A stretch of DNA of 64,000 bases from Streptomyces sp. 549 (GTDB lineage: Bacteria; Actinomycetota; Actinomycetes; Streptomycetales; Streptomycetaceae): positions 21,413 through 85,412 of the forward strand of contig NZ_JASKMT010000024.1 of NCBI RefSeq assembly GCF_030124175.1, written 5' to 3'. A model generated the notes under the pieces. That model searched no databases, had not been told where the DNA came from, and saw nothing but the letters and a program-made list of their open reading frames with translations. Shown here in pieces: positions 24,701-32,052 of this stretch. The position numbers and the translations under genes were made by a program. Position 1 is the stretch's first letter, and each line of letters starts with the position of its first letter.

Positions 24701-24970
24701 GCTCAGGGCTTCGGGCTCACCCGGCGCGAACGCGAGGTGCTGTGCCTGCTCGCCGCCGGCCGCAGCAACCCGCAGATCGCCGGCCAGTTGTTCATCTCAC
24801 CGAAGACGGTGAGTGTGCACGTGTCGCGGATCCTGGCGAAGCTGGGCGTTGCCGGACGCGGCGAGGCCGCCGCGCTCGCGCACCGCCTCAGACTTCTCCC
24901 TGCTCCGTCTCCGACTCCTCCACCCGAGGGCGGGGCGGCAGTACGGCCGGAGGCAGTCCCGGCACGATGA
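21791..24970 (+). CDS. large ATP-binding LuxR-family (LAL-type) regulator
   Basis: About 1059 aa from ATG 21791; GTG 21746 or GTG 21803 are possible starts in the same frame. Walker A is GEAGVGKTR at residues 43-51 and Walker B VAVEDLHWAD near residue 155, followed by a helical TPR-like middle. The C-terminal LuxR helix-turn-helix starts near residue 975 (LTRREREVLCLLAAGRSNPQIA, then SPKTVSVHVSRILAKL). This is the LAL/STAND-type activator layout. Residues about 262-291 are a tandem Asn-Pro/Ser-Ala array encoded by ten 9-bp units (22574-22663), placed between the ATPase core and the helical region. The last 83 bp overlap the antisense gene at 24888-25121. The target genes are unknown. Confidence 0.9.
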   Translation: MLGDVPLPSVSPVFVGRSAEITALGEALRRAGTGEPQAVVVSGEAGVGKTRLLDEFLTAAGEAGAVAAVGGCIEIGAEGLPFAPISTILRALHRRLGDNLTAAIAGQEGELARLLPELGEVTAEFHDEDGRARLFELTARLLESLSQDTTLVVAVEDLHWADRSTRELFAYLLRSVHRARLVLLATYRSDDIHRRHPLRPFLAELDRLRTIRRVELPRLSRAEVSDQIAGIQGGGVPARVLVDEVFSRSEGNPFFVEELTANPSNPSNPSNPSNPANPANPANSANSANSAGDLSDSLRDLLLVRVEALPEDAQHVVRLAAEGGSAVEFPLLAAVADMDGDALLTALRTAVGAHVLAPTDDVGTEGGYRFRHALVREAVSDDLLPGERSGINRRYAQALEAEPALVRADQRAARLASYWLLAHHTAKALPAALDAAVEARRRYAYAEQLRLLDRALELWEDATSETRLGLRPFDQAEVYPACGCKPGGDGGGEALRYLDLLAETVQAALLAGERKRALVSIKRALRLLGGEDPLRAAWFWVQRCKLMEGTGTGDGWAELSRAQELVRGLPPSPVHAEVMAHVAAWEANHDPRPDNLSTAQRAVELAGLTGAGSIELHARITLGGRMVDAGDIEAGLAEMAAAAQQVADTGQVSVLGRAHVNLSSALESVGRYAEALAVADEGLAVADRYGLRDVKAWLHGNRAHTLLALGRWPEAEQAVLATRQLARGVKPLASAALRSGRLALLRGHPGQAAQELAEARRQFGTHDPQPQYVIPLTCLELEIEAARGRTEQTRHLLAQAVEAGFPMGTARYAWPLLLAAVAAESEVRGLPAAEPGRAEALELLRTAARRLPRLVPVWAAHGLLFDAELHRAHGGADADRWSEAVDALERAERPYEVAQARLRRAEALLLGGGRTGREQAADDVRAAHAEGERLAAVPLSEAAARLAARAGVPLTERPTERTGPPRRADPAQGFGLTRREREVLCLLAAGRSNPQIAGQLFISPKTVSVHVSRILAKLGVAGRGEAAALAHRLRLLPAPSPTPPPEGGAAVRPEAVPAR
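22574..22663 (+). repeat. in-frame 9-bp minisatellite, ten units
   Basis: Ten units in sequence: AACCCGTCC x4, AACCCAGCC x3, AACTCAGCC x2 and AACTCAGCG. It encodes Asn-Pro-Ser, Asn-Pro-Ala and Asn-Ser-Ala triplets in the regulator. Unit types are grouped, as expected from slippage followed by point change. Confidence 0.95.
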
Positions 24971-25121
24971 CGACGTGCCCCGAGTCCAGGTCGACGGGGC
25001 CGCTGCCGGAGCCGTGGTCGTCCTCCTGGACGCGGGTGTGCTCCAGTCGCCGGCGTTCGTCCTCGGCGTGCTTGATCCCGGGCGCGAAGACTTCCTCCAC
25101 GCCACCGAACATCTCCGGCAT
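24888..25121 (-). CDS. DUF6191-like small protein, 77 aa
   Basis: A 77-aa protein from ATG 25121 with GAGGAGG five bases upstream. MFGGVEEVFAPGIKHAEDERRRLEHTR, then GSGPVDLDSGHVVI, is the pattern I recall for DUF6191, a small actinobacterial family of unknown role. The acidic C-terminal tail (residues beyond about 50) is encoded opposite the 3' end of the LuxR-type gene, an 83-bp antisense overlap of two coding regions. It lies 39 bp after the sugar dehydrogenase stop in the same direction. Confidence 0.7.
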   Translation of the reverse strand: MPEMFGGVEEVFAPGIKHAEDERRRLEHTRVQEDDHGSGSGPVDLDSGHVVIVPGLPPAVLPPRPRVEESETEQGEV

Positions 25122-25160
25122 GCCGGCCTCCTCACCCCGCCGCGCGGGCGGACTGGACGG

Positions 25161-26348
25161 TCACCGCACCTTCAGTCTCAGGATACGGTCGTCGCTGCCG
25201 CTCGGGTCGCCGCGGCCGTCGGTGTTGCTGGTGACCAGCCACAGGCCGCCCTCGCCGTCGGGCAGCACGGTGCGCAGCCGCCCGTACTCGCCCTCCAGGA
25301 ACGCCTGCGGGTCGGCCACCGGCTGCTCGCCGTCCAGCGGCACGCGCCACAGCCGCTCGCCGCGCAGCCCGGCCATCCACAGCGAGCCCTCCGCCCAGGC
25401 CAGACCGCTCGGTGAGGCGTCGGCGGGACGCCACTGCTCGACGGGGTCGATGAAGCCGTCCCTGCCCGCCTTGCCCTCGACCTCGGGCCAGCCGTAGTTG
25501 CCGCCCGCCTCGATCAGGTTGAGCTCGTCCCAGGTGTTCTGGCCGAACTCCGACGCCCACAGCCGGTCGTCGGCGTCGAAGGCCAGGCCCTGCACGTTGC
25601 GGTGCCCGGAGGAGAAGACCACCGAGTCCGGCTCCGGATTGCCCTCCTCCGGCGGGGTGCCGTCGGGGTTCATCCGAAGGATCTTGCCCGCGGGGGAGTC
25701 GCCGTCCTGGGCGAGGCGGGTCTGGGCGGCGTCGCCGGTGCCGACGTAGAGCATCTTGTCGGGGCCGAACACGATCCGGCCGCCGTTGTGGATGTTGGCC
25801 TTCGGCAGGCCCTTGAAGACCACGTCCGGCTCGCCGAGCTGGCGGCCCTCCTCGCGGCGCTCGTTGTAGAGCATGCGCACGATGCGGTTGTCGGAGGCGC
25901 TGGTGAAGTACGCGTAGACGTGCCCGTCGCCGTTGGTGGCGATGCCCATCAGCCCGCCCTCGCCGCCGGGCTGGACGCCGCCGACCCGGCCCAGTTCCGT
26001 CTTCGAGCCGTCCTCGCCGGAGATGCGGTGGATCCGGCCGGTGTCGCGGGAGGAGACCAGCAGGTCGCCCTCCGGGAGCACCGCCAGGCCCCACGGCGAG
26101 TCGAGGTCCTCGGCGAGGGTGGTGGTGACCTCCACCGAGCCCTCGGCCGGGGCGGGCGAGGAGCGGCCGGCCGGTTCGTCCCCCGGCTGCTCGGACGCGG
26201 CCGGGGAGGAGGCCGAGGGGGTGTCCGGGGCCGGCGAGGAGTTGCCGTCGCCGTTCCCCGCGGCGGGCCCGCCGGAGCAGGCCGTCGTGAGCAGCAGGGC
26301 AGTCGCCAGGGCGGCTGCCAGCGCGGCCGGTCGGGCTGAGCGTCGCAC
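25161..26348 (-). CDS. PQQ-dependent-type sugar dehydrogenase lipoprotein (GSDH fold)
   Basis: A 395-aa exported six-bladed beta-propeller of the glucose/sorbosone dehydrogenase family. GTG 26348 gives a basic start (VRRSARPAALAA), a hydrophobic stretch and the lipobox LLTTAC, so it should be anchored to the membrane outside. A Ser/Pro/Ala-rich linker of about 60 residues follows. Propeller motifs: SPWGLAVLPEGDLLV, GGLMGIA, NIHNGGRIVFGPD, SSGHRNVQGLAFD and EFGQNTWDELNLI. Catalytic His and Arg equivalents appear present, but whether this actinobacterium supplies PQQ is unknown. The frame continues upstream of 26348 without conserved features. Confidence 0.88.
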   Translation of the reverse strand: MRRSARPAALAAALATALLLTTACSGGPAAGNGDGNSSPAPDTPSASSPAASEQPGDEPAGRSSPAPAEGSVEVTTTLAEDLDSPWGLAVLPEGDLLVSSRDTGRIHRISGEDGSKTELGRVGGVQPGGEGGLMGIATNGDGHVYAYFTSASDNRIVRMLYNERREEGRQLGEPDVVFKGLPKANIHNGGRIVFGPDKMLYVGTGDAAQTRLAQDGDSPAGKILRMNPDGTPPEEGNPEPDSVVFSSGHRNVQGLAFDADDRLWASEFGQNTWDELNLIEAGGNYGWPEVEGKAGRDGFIDPVEQWRPADASPSGLAWAEGSLWMAGLRGERLWRVPLDGEQPVADPQAFLEGEYGRLRTVLPDGEGGLWLVTSNTDGRGDPSGSDDRILRLKVR

Positions 26349-26504
26349 GTGTCTCGGTCCTCTCGTCGCCGGAAGCGCCCCCGGGGGCGGCCCTCGCCGC
26401 CGGGCGCGGGCGCCCACCTGGATCAACGTCCCGGGCGGGTGCACGGGTTCCCGTCCCACCCCGGCGCACACCTCGCGCCGGGCGCCCCTCGGGCCGCGCG
26501 GGGA

Positions 26505-27521
26505 TCAGTCCCAGGAACCGAGGGCCGGCGGGAGGCGGCGCAGCTCCGCCAGGTCCTCCTCGGTCAGGCGCAGCCCTGCGGCCCGGGCGTTCTCCTCCGC
26601 CCAGCGGGGCTTCTTGGTGCCCGGCACCGGCACCACGTGGCTGCCCTGCGCCAGCAGCCAGGCCAGCGCCACCTGGGCGGGTGTGGCGTCGCCGTGCCGC
26701 CGGGCCACCCGCCGCAGGCCGACCACCAGCGGCTGGTTCGCGGCCATCATCTCGGCCGTGAACCGGGGGTGCCGGGCGCGCACGTCGTCCGGCTCGAACC
26801 CGCTGCCGGGGGTCAGCGTGCCGCTGAGGAAACCGTTCCCCAGAGGCATCGCCGCGAGCAGTCCCACTCCGCGCGCCTCGCACCAGGGCAGCAGCGCGGT
26901 GAGCGCCTCCGGCGACCACACCGACAGCTCCGCCTGCACCGCGCTGACCGGGAAGACCTGCTGGAGCCGGCCGAGCTGCCGCAGCGTCTCACCGTGGAGC
27001 GGAGCCCGCTGTGCGCCCTGCGTCCTGGGAGCGCGGCGATGTACGCGGGCGCCGACCGCGCACAGTCCCAGCGCCCGCACCTTGCCGGCTGTGACCAGCT
27101 CGGCCATGGCGCCCCAGGTCTCCTCCAGCGGGACCTCCGGATCGGGCCGGTGCAGCTGGTACAGGTCGATCACGTCCGTCTGCAGCCGCCGCAGCGACGA
27201 GTCGCAGGCCCGCCGCACGTAGCCGGGACGGCCGTTCGCCACCAGGTGCTGGTCGCCCACCAGCAACCCCACCTTCGTGGAGAGGAACACCTCGTCGCGG
27301 CGCTCCTTCAGCACCCGGCCGACCAGCAGCTCGTTGGTGAAGGGCCCGTACATGTCTGCGGTGTCCAGCAGCGTCACGCCCTGGTCGAGTGCGCGGTGCA
27401 GGGTTCGCAAGGAGTCCTCGCCCACCTGCTGGGACGTCGTGTAGGCCCAGCTCATCGGCATGCAGCCGAGCCCGACCGCCCCCACCTCGAGCGCTGCCGC
27501 GCCGAGTGTCCTGCGCTCCAC
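26505..27521 (-). CDS. aldo/keto reductase
   Basis: A 338-aa NADPH-dependent oxidoreductase with the AKR TIM-barrel residues: Asp in LLDTAD, Tyr in DMYGPFTNE, Lys in LSTKVG and His in YQLHRPD. The C-terminal NADP-binding stretch is VVPVPGTKKPRWAEENARAAG. GTG 27521 (ERRTLGAAAL) follows GAGGAGGGAG. A basic insertion (ARVHRRAPRTQGAQRA) sits where the barrel usually has a short loop, perhaps a lineage-specific or slightly frameshifted patch. Likely detoxifies aldehydes; substrate unknown. Confidence 0.88.
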   Translation of the reverse strand: MERRTLGAAALEVGAVGLGCMPMSWAYTTSQQVGEDSLRTLHRALDQGVTLLDTADMYGPFTNELLVGRVLKERRDEVFLSTKVGLLVGDQHLVANGRPGYVRRACDSSLRRLQTDVIDLYQLHRPDPEVPLEETWGAMAELVTAGKVRALGLCAVGARVHRRAPRTQGAQRAPLHGETLRQLGRLQQVFPVSAVQAELSVWSPEALTALLPWCEARGVGLLAAMPLGNGFLSGTLTPGSGFEPDDVRARHPRFTAEMMAANQPLVVGLRRVARRHGDATPAQVALAWLLAQGSHVVPVPGTKKPRWAEENARAAGLRLTEEDLAELRRLPPALGSWD

Positions 27522-27592
27522 CTGGACGTGCTCCCTCCTCACCCTGCCGGGGACGACCCCCAAACTAACCGGTCCCCGGCGGCCGTTTCGCC

Positions 27593-27605
27593 TAGCCTGT
27601 GGCAC
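27593..27605 (+). promoter_or_regulatory. leaderless -10 box, 2-hydroxyacid dehydrogenase gene
   Basis: TAGCCT at 27593-27598 is followed by 7 nt and then ATG 27606, with no SD. It sits in the 84-bp divergent region shared with the aldo/keto reductase. Confidence 0.45.
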
Positions 27606-28547
27606 ATGACAACTCCGCACGTGTGGCTCCCGGTCCCGCTGGAGGACCTCGGCGACCTGCCGGCGGCCTTCACCTACCACCACTGGGACGGGGAGGAGGG
27701 GTTCCCGGCCGACCCGGCCGACTGCGCCTTCTACGTGGTGCCCTACATGAAGCCCGCGGAGGTGGCGGTCCGGCCGCTGCCGGCGATGACGTCCGTCCGC
27801 GTGGTGCAGACGCTGACCGCGGGCGTCGAGCACGTCGCCCCGGCCGTGCCGTCGCTGCCGTCCGGTGCGGTGCTCTGCAACGCCCGGGGTGTGCACGACG
27901 CGAGCACCGCCGAACTGGCGCTCACCCTGATCCTCGCCTCGCTGCGCAACGTCCCCGCCTTCGTCCACGACCAGGCCGCGCGGCGCTGGCGGCAGGCCGT
28001 CCACCCGGCGCTCGCCGACAAGTCGGTGCTGATAGTCGGCTACGGCGGCGTCGGTGCCGCCGTCGAGGACCGTCTCGTGCCGTTCGAGGTGGGCCGGGTC
28101 GACCGGGTAGCGCGCACCGCGCGGGACACCGCGCGCGGGCCGGTGCACGCGCTGTCCGAACTGCCCTCGCTGCTGCCCCTGGCCGACGTGGTGGTGCTCG
28201 CCGTGCCGCTCACGGACGACACCTCGGGGCTCGTCGGTGCGGACTTCCTGGCCCGTATGAAGGACGGCGCGTTGCTCGTCAACGTCGCCCGGGGCCGGGT
28301 GGTGGACGCCGCCGCGCTGCTCGCCGAGCTGGAGGCTGGCCGGCTGCGCGCCGCCCTGGACGTCACCGACCCCGAACCGCTGCCCGAGGACGACCCGTTG
28401 TGGAAGGCGCCGAACGTGCTCATCACCCCGCACGTGGGCGGCGCCAGCTCGGCGTTCCTGCCGCGGGCAGGGCGGCTGCTCGCGGCCCAGCTGGAGCGTT
28501 TCGCCGCCGGTGAGCCGGTGCACCACGTGGTCGCGGAGGCGCCGTGA
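27606..28547 (+). CDS. D-isomer-specific 2-hydroxyacid dehydrogenase
   Basis: A 313-aa NAD-dependent dehydrogenase. The Rossmann motif is VGYGGVGAAV; the catalytic Arg lies in VNVARGRVVD, the Glu in TDPEPLPEDDPLW and the His in ITPHVGG, all intact. The N-terminal substrate domain is short, as in the hydroxypyruvate/glyoxylate reductase-like subgroup. Start ATG 27606 is supported by family length and the upstream -10-like box. Divergent from the aldo/keto reductase. Physiological substrate not shown. Confidence 0.9.
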   Translation: MTTPHVWLPVPLEDLGDLPAAFTYHHWDGEEGFPADPADCAFYVVPYMKPAEVAVRPLPAMTSVRVVQTLTAGVEHVAPAVPSLPSGAVLCNARGVHDASTAELALTLILASLRNVPAFVHDQAARRWRQAVHPALADKSVLIVGYGGVGAAVEDRLVPFEVGRVDRVARTARDTARGPVHALSELPSLLPLADVVVLAVPLTDDTSGLVGADFLARMKDGALLVNVARGRVVDAAALLAELEAGRLRAALDVTDPEPLPEDDPLWKAPNVLITPHVGGASSAFLPRAGRLLAAQLERFAAGEPVHHVVAEAP

Positions 28548-28631
28548 CCACGCCCGCGCGCCGGTTCCGCACCTCCGGTGCAACGCTGTGCAGGCGTTCG
28601 ACTGCGGTGAGTTGACACAAACCCGCAGGTC

Positions 28632-28646
28632 GTCACGCTGTGTAGA
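28632..28646 (+). promoter_or_regulatory. BldD-like box upstream of GGDEF gene
   Basis: GTCACGCTGTGTAGA matches 8 of the 9 defined positions of the published BldD consensus as I remember it (nTnACnC(A/T)GnGTnAn). It lies 170 bp before the start of a diguanylate cyclase gene; BldD is known to bind c-di-GMP and to repress several cdg genes. Confidence 0.45.
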
Positions 28647-28727
28647 CGTACTATGTCCCTGTGTGACGGAACTGGTGTATCGTCCGGACGGGGGAGATAC
28701 CAGGACACCCAGGGGGGCGACGGGCGA

Positions 28728-28805
28728 ATGCGTGGCCAATGGACGAACTGCCGGATGAGGGACGGCCACCGGAGCCGGCCCCCCAGCCCGGGGGCGATGC
28801 GATGA
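28728..28805 (+). CDS. candidate upstream ORF, 25 codons
   Basis: ATG 28728 follows an AGGGGGG tract and runs 25 codons (MRGQWTNCRMRDGHRSRPPS...) to a TGA at 28803-28805 that overlaps ATG 28802 of the GGDEF gene as ATGA. It may be a translationally coupled leader. The product has no family signature and the assignment is tentative. Confidence 0.3.
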   Translation: MRGQWTNCRMRDGHRSRPPSPGAMR

Positions 28806-31714
28806 GCACCCACCCAGCCGCGTTCGCGGGCACCGCGCGGCCCGAGACCGCCCGCCGCGGCATCCCGGTGCCGCAGGCCCTCCTGGTGCTGGCCTGCCTC
28901 GGGTACGCCACCGGCGCCCTGCTCGGCTGGGGGTCGACCCGGCTCGCCCTGATCATGGGCGACTTCGGCCTCAGCCTCGCCGCCCTGCTCGCCGCCGGGT
29001 CCTGCTTCTGGTACGCGCGCAGGCACCCGAGCCGCTTCCGGCCCGCCTGGGTGCTGTTCGGCATCTCCTCCACCATGGCAGCCCTGGGCAACGGCGTCTG
29101 GGGCTGGTACGAGGTCGTGCTGGACCGCCCGGTGCCCCCCGTCTCCCTGGCCGACTTCTGCTTCCTGCTCTTCGCCCCGCCGGCCATCATCGGCCTGCTC
29201 GTGCTCGCCAAGCGCCCGCACTCCCGCAACGGCTGGATCTGCCTCGCCCTCGACGCCTGGCTCATCGGCGGCTCGCTGCTCACCCTCTCCTGGAGCCTGG
29301 CCCTCGCCCACACCGGCGCCTGGCGGGACGCCTCCGTACCGTTCGCCGCGCTGCAACTGGCCTATCCGCTGCTGGACATCGTGCTGGTCAGCATGGTCCT
29401 CGCGCTGCACTTCCGGCGCACCTCGGTGCACCGCTCCGCGATCAACACCGCGGTCGGCGCGCTGGCCCTCACCGTGCTGTGCGACGCGCTCTTCACCTCG
29501 CCGCTGCTGCAGTCGCAGTACCGGTCCGGCCAGCTGCTCGACGCCGGATGGTTCGCCGGCTCACTGCTGCTCGCCTACGCCCCCTGGGTGCCCAGCAGCC
29601 GCCCGGCGGCGTCGGAGAGGAGCGAGTCCGAGCAGGAGGCCGCCGAGGCCAGCCGGCCGCTGGTCGGCTCGCTCGCCGCCCTCACGCCGTACCTGGCCGC
29701 CGCGGTGTGCACGCTCGGCGTGCTCTACAACGTCGCCGACGGCCGCGAGGCGGGGCGGGTCGTGCTCGTCACCTCCGGCACCGTGGTGCTCGCGCTGGTG
29801 GTGCGGCAGGGCATCATGCTGCTGGACAACCTCCGGCTGACCCGCGAACTGGCCCACAAGGAGAACCACTTCAGGTCGCTGGTGCAGGGATCGAGTGACG
29901 TCATCATGATCGCCGCCTCCAGCGGCACCCTGCGCTACGTCAGCCCCGCGGCGGTCGGCGTGTACGGGCGGGCGGCGGAGGAACTGGTCGGGTCGGAACT
30001 GCCGTCGATGATCCATCCCGACGACCGCGGCCGGTTCCTGCACGAGGTCCGGCGCTTTCTCGCCACTCCGCCCGACCAGGACGTGTCCACCCGCATCGAG
30101 TGCCGCTTCCGGCACGGCGACGGCAAGTGGCTGAACATCGAGTCCACCGTCAGCCGCTACCAGGGCGGGCTGATCTTCAACAGCCGCGACGTCACCGAGC
30201 GGGTGCGGCTCCAGGCGCAGCTCCAGCACAACGCCTCCCACGACTCGCTCACCGACCTGCCCAACCGGGCCCTGTTCACCGAACGCGTGCGCCAGTCCCT
30301 CTCCGGCCGCCGCGGCAGCGACGGGCCGCACCGGGACGCGGCGGTGCTCTTCATCGACCTCGACGGCTTCAAGGCCGTCAACGACACCATCGGCCACCAG
30401 GCCGGCGACGAGCTGCTCGTGCACGCCGGGCGCCGGCTGCTGGACTCGGTGCGGGCCGGCGACACCGCCGCCCGCCTCGGCGGCGACGAGTTCGCCGCGC
30501 TCATCCTCGGCGACGGCACCGGCGACCGGGCCGACCGCGAGGTGCGCGTCCTGGAGATCGCCGACCGGCTGCGGCAGCGGCTCTCCGAGCCCTACCGCCT
30601 GGAGGGGCGATCCGAGGTGCGGGTGGCCGCCTCCATCGGCGTCGCCTTCGCCGAACCCGGTATCTCGCCGGCCGCCCTGATGCGCAACGCCGACCTCGCC
30701 ATGTACCGCGCCAAGCAGGCGGGCAAGGGCCGCGTCGAGCTGTACGCGCCGCAGCTCCAGGCCGAGATGGTACGCCGCTCGGAACTGGTCACCCGGCTGC
30801 ACAGCGCCCTCAAGGACGGCGAGTTCGCGCTGCTGCACCAGCCCGTCGTGGAGCTGGCGGGCGGGCAGGTCACCGCGGTCGCCGCCCAGGCCCGCTGGCG
30901 TTCCGCCCAGGGCATGCTGTTCACGCCCGCCGAGTTCCTGCACGGCGACGCCCCCGCCGGGCGCGGAGTGGCCGGGCGCGGACCCGAGGTGGGCCGCTGG
31001 CTGCTGGAGGAGGCCGTCGCGCAGGCCGCGGAGCGGCACCGGGCAGGCCTGGCGGCACCGGTGTTCGTCCGGATGTCGGCCCGGCGCGTCATCGACCGCT
31101 CGATGGCCAGGGGCAGCGTCGAGGCACTGCTGACCCGTCACGGGCTGCCCGCGGGCGGCCTGGTGGTGGAGGTCTGCGACCACGACCCCACGGTCCCGCT
31201 GGACGAGCTGGAGAGCCGTCTGACGGCACTGCGGCGGCTCGGCGCCCAGGTGGCGCTCGACGGCTTCGGCAGCGGCTACGGGGCCGTGGCGGCGCTGCGC
31301 AGGCTCCCGGTGGACGTGCTGCGCCTGGACCGGGCCCTGGTGGAGGGGCTGGTGGAGTCGCCCCGGCTGCGGAAGATCACCACAGGGTTGCTGCGCATCG
31401 CGGCGGACCTCGGCATGGACTCGGTGGCCGACGGCGTGGACCGCCCCGAACAGGTCGGCGTGCTGCGTGCGCTGGGCTGCACCCACGGCCAGGGCATGGC
31501 CTTCGCCGGCCCGCTGGACGAGCACCGGCTGCGGCGTGCGCTGGCCGGCGGCGGCTACCCGCTGCCCGACGCCGCCGCCCCCTCGCCGCGCTCCGGGCGC
31601 TCGGTCGTGGTGGCCGGATCACTACCGGTCAGAAGGGGTGGCACGGCCGGTCCTGACCCGGTCACCCATCCTCCGTTGCGGTCACATAGTGAGACGTCCG
31701 TCCCACCCACTTGA
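28802..31714 (+). CDS. membrane PAS-GGDEF protein with degenerate EAL (CdgE-like diguanylate cyclase)
   Basis: 970 aa from ATG 28802 (ATG 28739 is an alternative without SD). About nine hydrophobic segments fill residues 15-340, then a PAS domain (about 355-470, SSDVIMIAASSGTLRYVSPAAVGVYG). The GGDEF domain (about 475-640) has RLGGDEF and an intact RxxD inhibitory site (RAGD). The EAL-like domain has lost its key residues: EAL is AQA, the DDFG motif is DGFGSGYG and the KxD lysine is Arg, so phosphodiesterase activity is not expected. Predicted to synthesise c-di-GMP under membrane/PAS input. The layout and the position before ilvB fit Streptomyces CdgE as I recall it. Confidence 0.88.
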   Translation: MSTHPAAFAGTARPETARRGIPVPQALLVLACLGYATGALLGWGSTRLALIMGDFGLSLAALLAAGSCFWYARRHPSRFRPAWVLFGISSTMAALGNGVWGWYEVVLDRPVPPVSLADFCFLLFAPPAIIGLLVLAKRPHSRNGWICLALDAWLIGGSLLTLSWSLALAHTGAWRDASVPFAALQLAYPLLDIVLVSMVLALHFRRTSVHRSAINTAVGALALTVLCDALFTSPLLQSQYRSGQLLDAGWFAGSLLLAYAPWVPSSRPAASERSESEQEAAEASRPLVGSLAALTPYLAAAVCTLGVLYNVADGREAGRVVLVTSGTVVLALVVRQGIMLLDNLRLTRELAHKENHFRSLVQGSSDVIMIAASSGTLRYVSPAAVGVYGRAAEELVGSELPSMIHPDDRGRFLHEVRRFLATPPDQDVSTRIECRFRHGDGKWLNIESTVSRYQGGLIFNSRDVTERVRLQAQLQHNASHDSLTDLPNRALFTERVRQSLSGRRGSDGPHRDAAVLFIDLDGFKAVNDTIGHQAGDELLVHAGRRLLDSVRAGDTAARLGGDEFAALILGDGTGDRADREVRVLEIADRLRQRLSEPYRLEGRSEVRVAASIGVAFAEPGISPAALMRNADLAMYRAKQAGKGRVELYAPQLQAEMVRRSELVTRLHSALKDGEFALLHQPVVELAGGQVTAVAAQARWRSAQGMLFTPAEFLHGDAPAGRGVAGRGPEVGRWLLEEAVAQAAERHRAGLAAPVFVRMSARRVIDRSMARGSVEALLTRHGLPAGGLVVEVCDHDPTVPLDELESRLTALRRLGAQVALDGFGSGYGAVAALRRLPVDVLRLDRALVEGLVESPRLRKITTGLLRIAADLGMDSVADGVDRPEQVGVLRALGCTHGQGMAFAGPLDEHRLRRALAGGGYPLPDAAAPSPRSGRSVVVAGSLPVRRGGTAGPDPVTHPPLRSHSETSVPPT

Positions 31715-31747
31715 CACTCCGCAGGCGACGGGAGGAAGGTCAGTGCC

Positions 31748-31789
31748 ATGCGCACCCGAATTCTCGTACTTGGACAGCGCGTCCGCTGA
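31748..31789 (+). CDS. ilvB leader peptide
   Basis: A 13-residue peptide, MRTRILVLGQRVR, with GGAGGAAGG at 31731-31739 eight bases upstream. Ile-Leu-Val-Leu sit together, encoded ATT CTC GTA CTT; ATT, GTA and CTT are unusual for this genome, which would sharpen the response to charged tRNA. It is followed by a pause hairpin and terminator, so it forms a branched-chain amino-acid attenuator for ilvBNC. Confidence 0.85.
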   Translation: MRTRILVLGQRVR

Positions 31790-31791
31790 CC

Positions 31792-31863
31792 CGGAAGGCA
31801 CCGACCTTCCGTCACCACAGCGACGCGCTCCCCTCGCCTGCCTCACGGCACGAGGGGTTTTTT
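31792..31863 (+). promoter_or_regulatory. ilvBNC transcription attenuator
   Basis: A 7-bp hairpin CGGAAGG/CCTTCCG (31792-31798 with 31805-31811) directly follows the leader stop. The terminator pairs CCCCTCG (31830-31836) with CGAGGGG (31851-31857) and is followed by six T (31858-31863). A true U-tract is rare in Streptomyces, which supports an intrinsic attenuator. About 190 nt separate it from ilvB. Confidence 0.85.
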
Positions 31864-32052
31864 GTTGCACCAGCGCCACCGATCAAACCGCCCAACCCGC
31901 CCGAACGCCGCAGAACAGCTCGCACCGAGTCCCCCGCGAGTCCCGTCCACCGTCGACCGAGCGACCATCGAGAAGACGTACAGCACCATGCGATGCGCGC
32001 CCGGCACGACCCGAGTGACAACACCCTCACCTCAGCCGAGAAGAGAAAGCCG

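Noticed and set aside
31711..31716. TTGACA as -35 of an ilvB promoter
   Set aside because: No -10-like hexamer at 16-19 bp; overlaps the cyclase stop and the leader SD.
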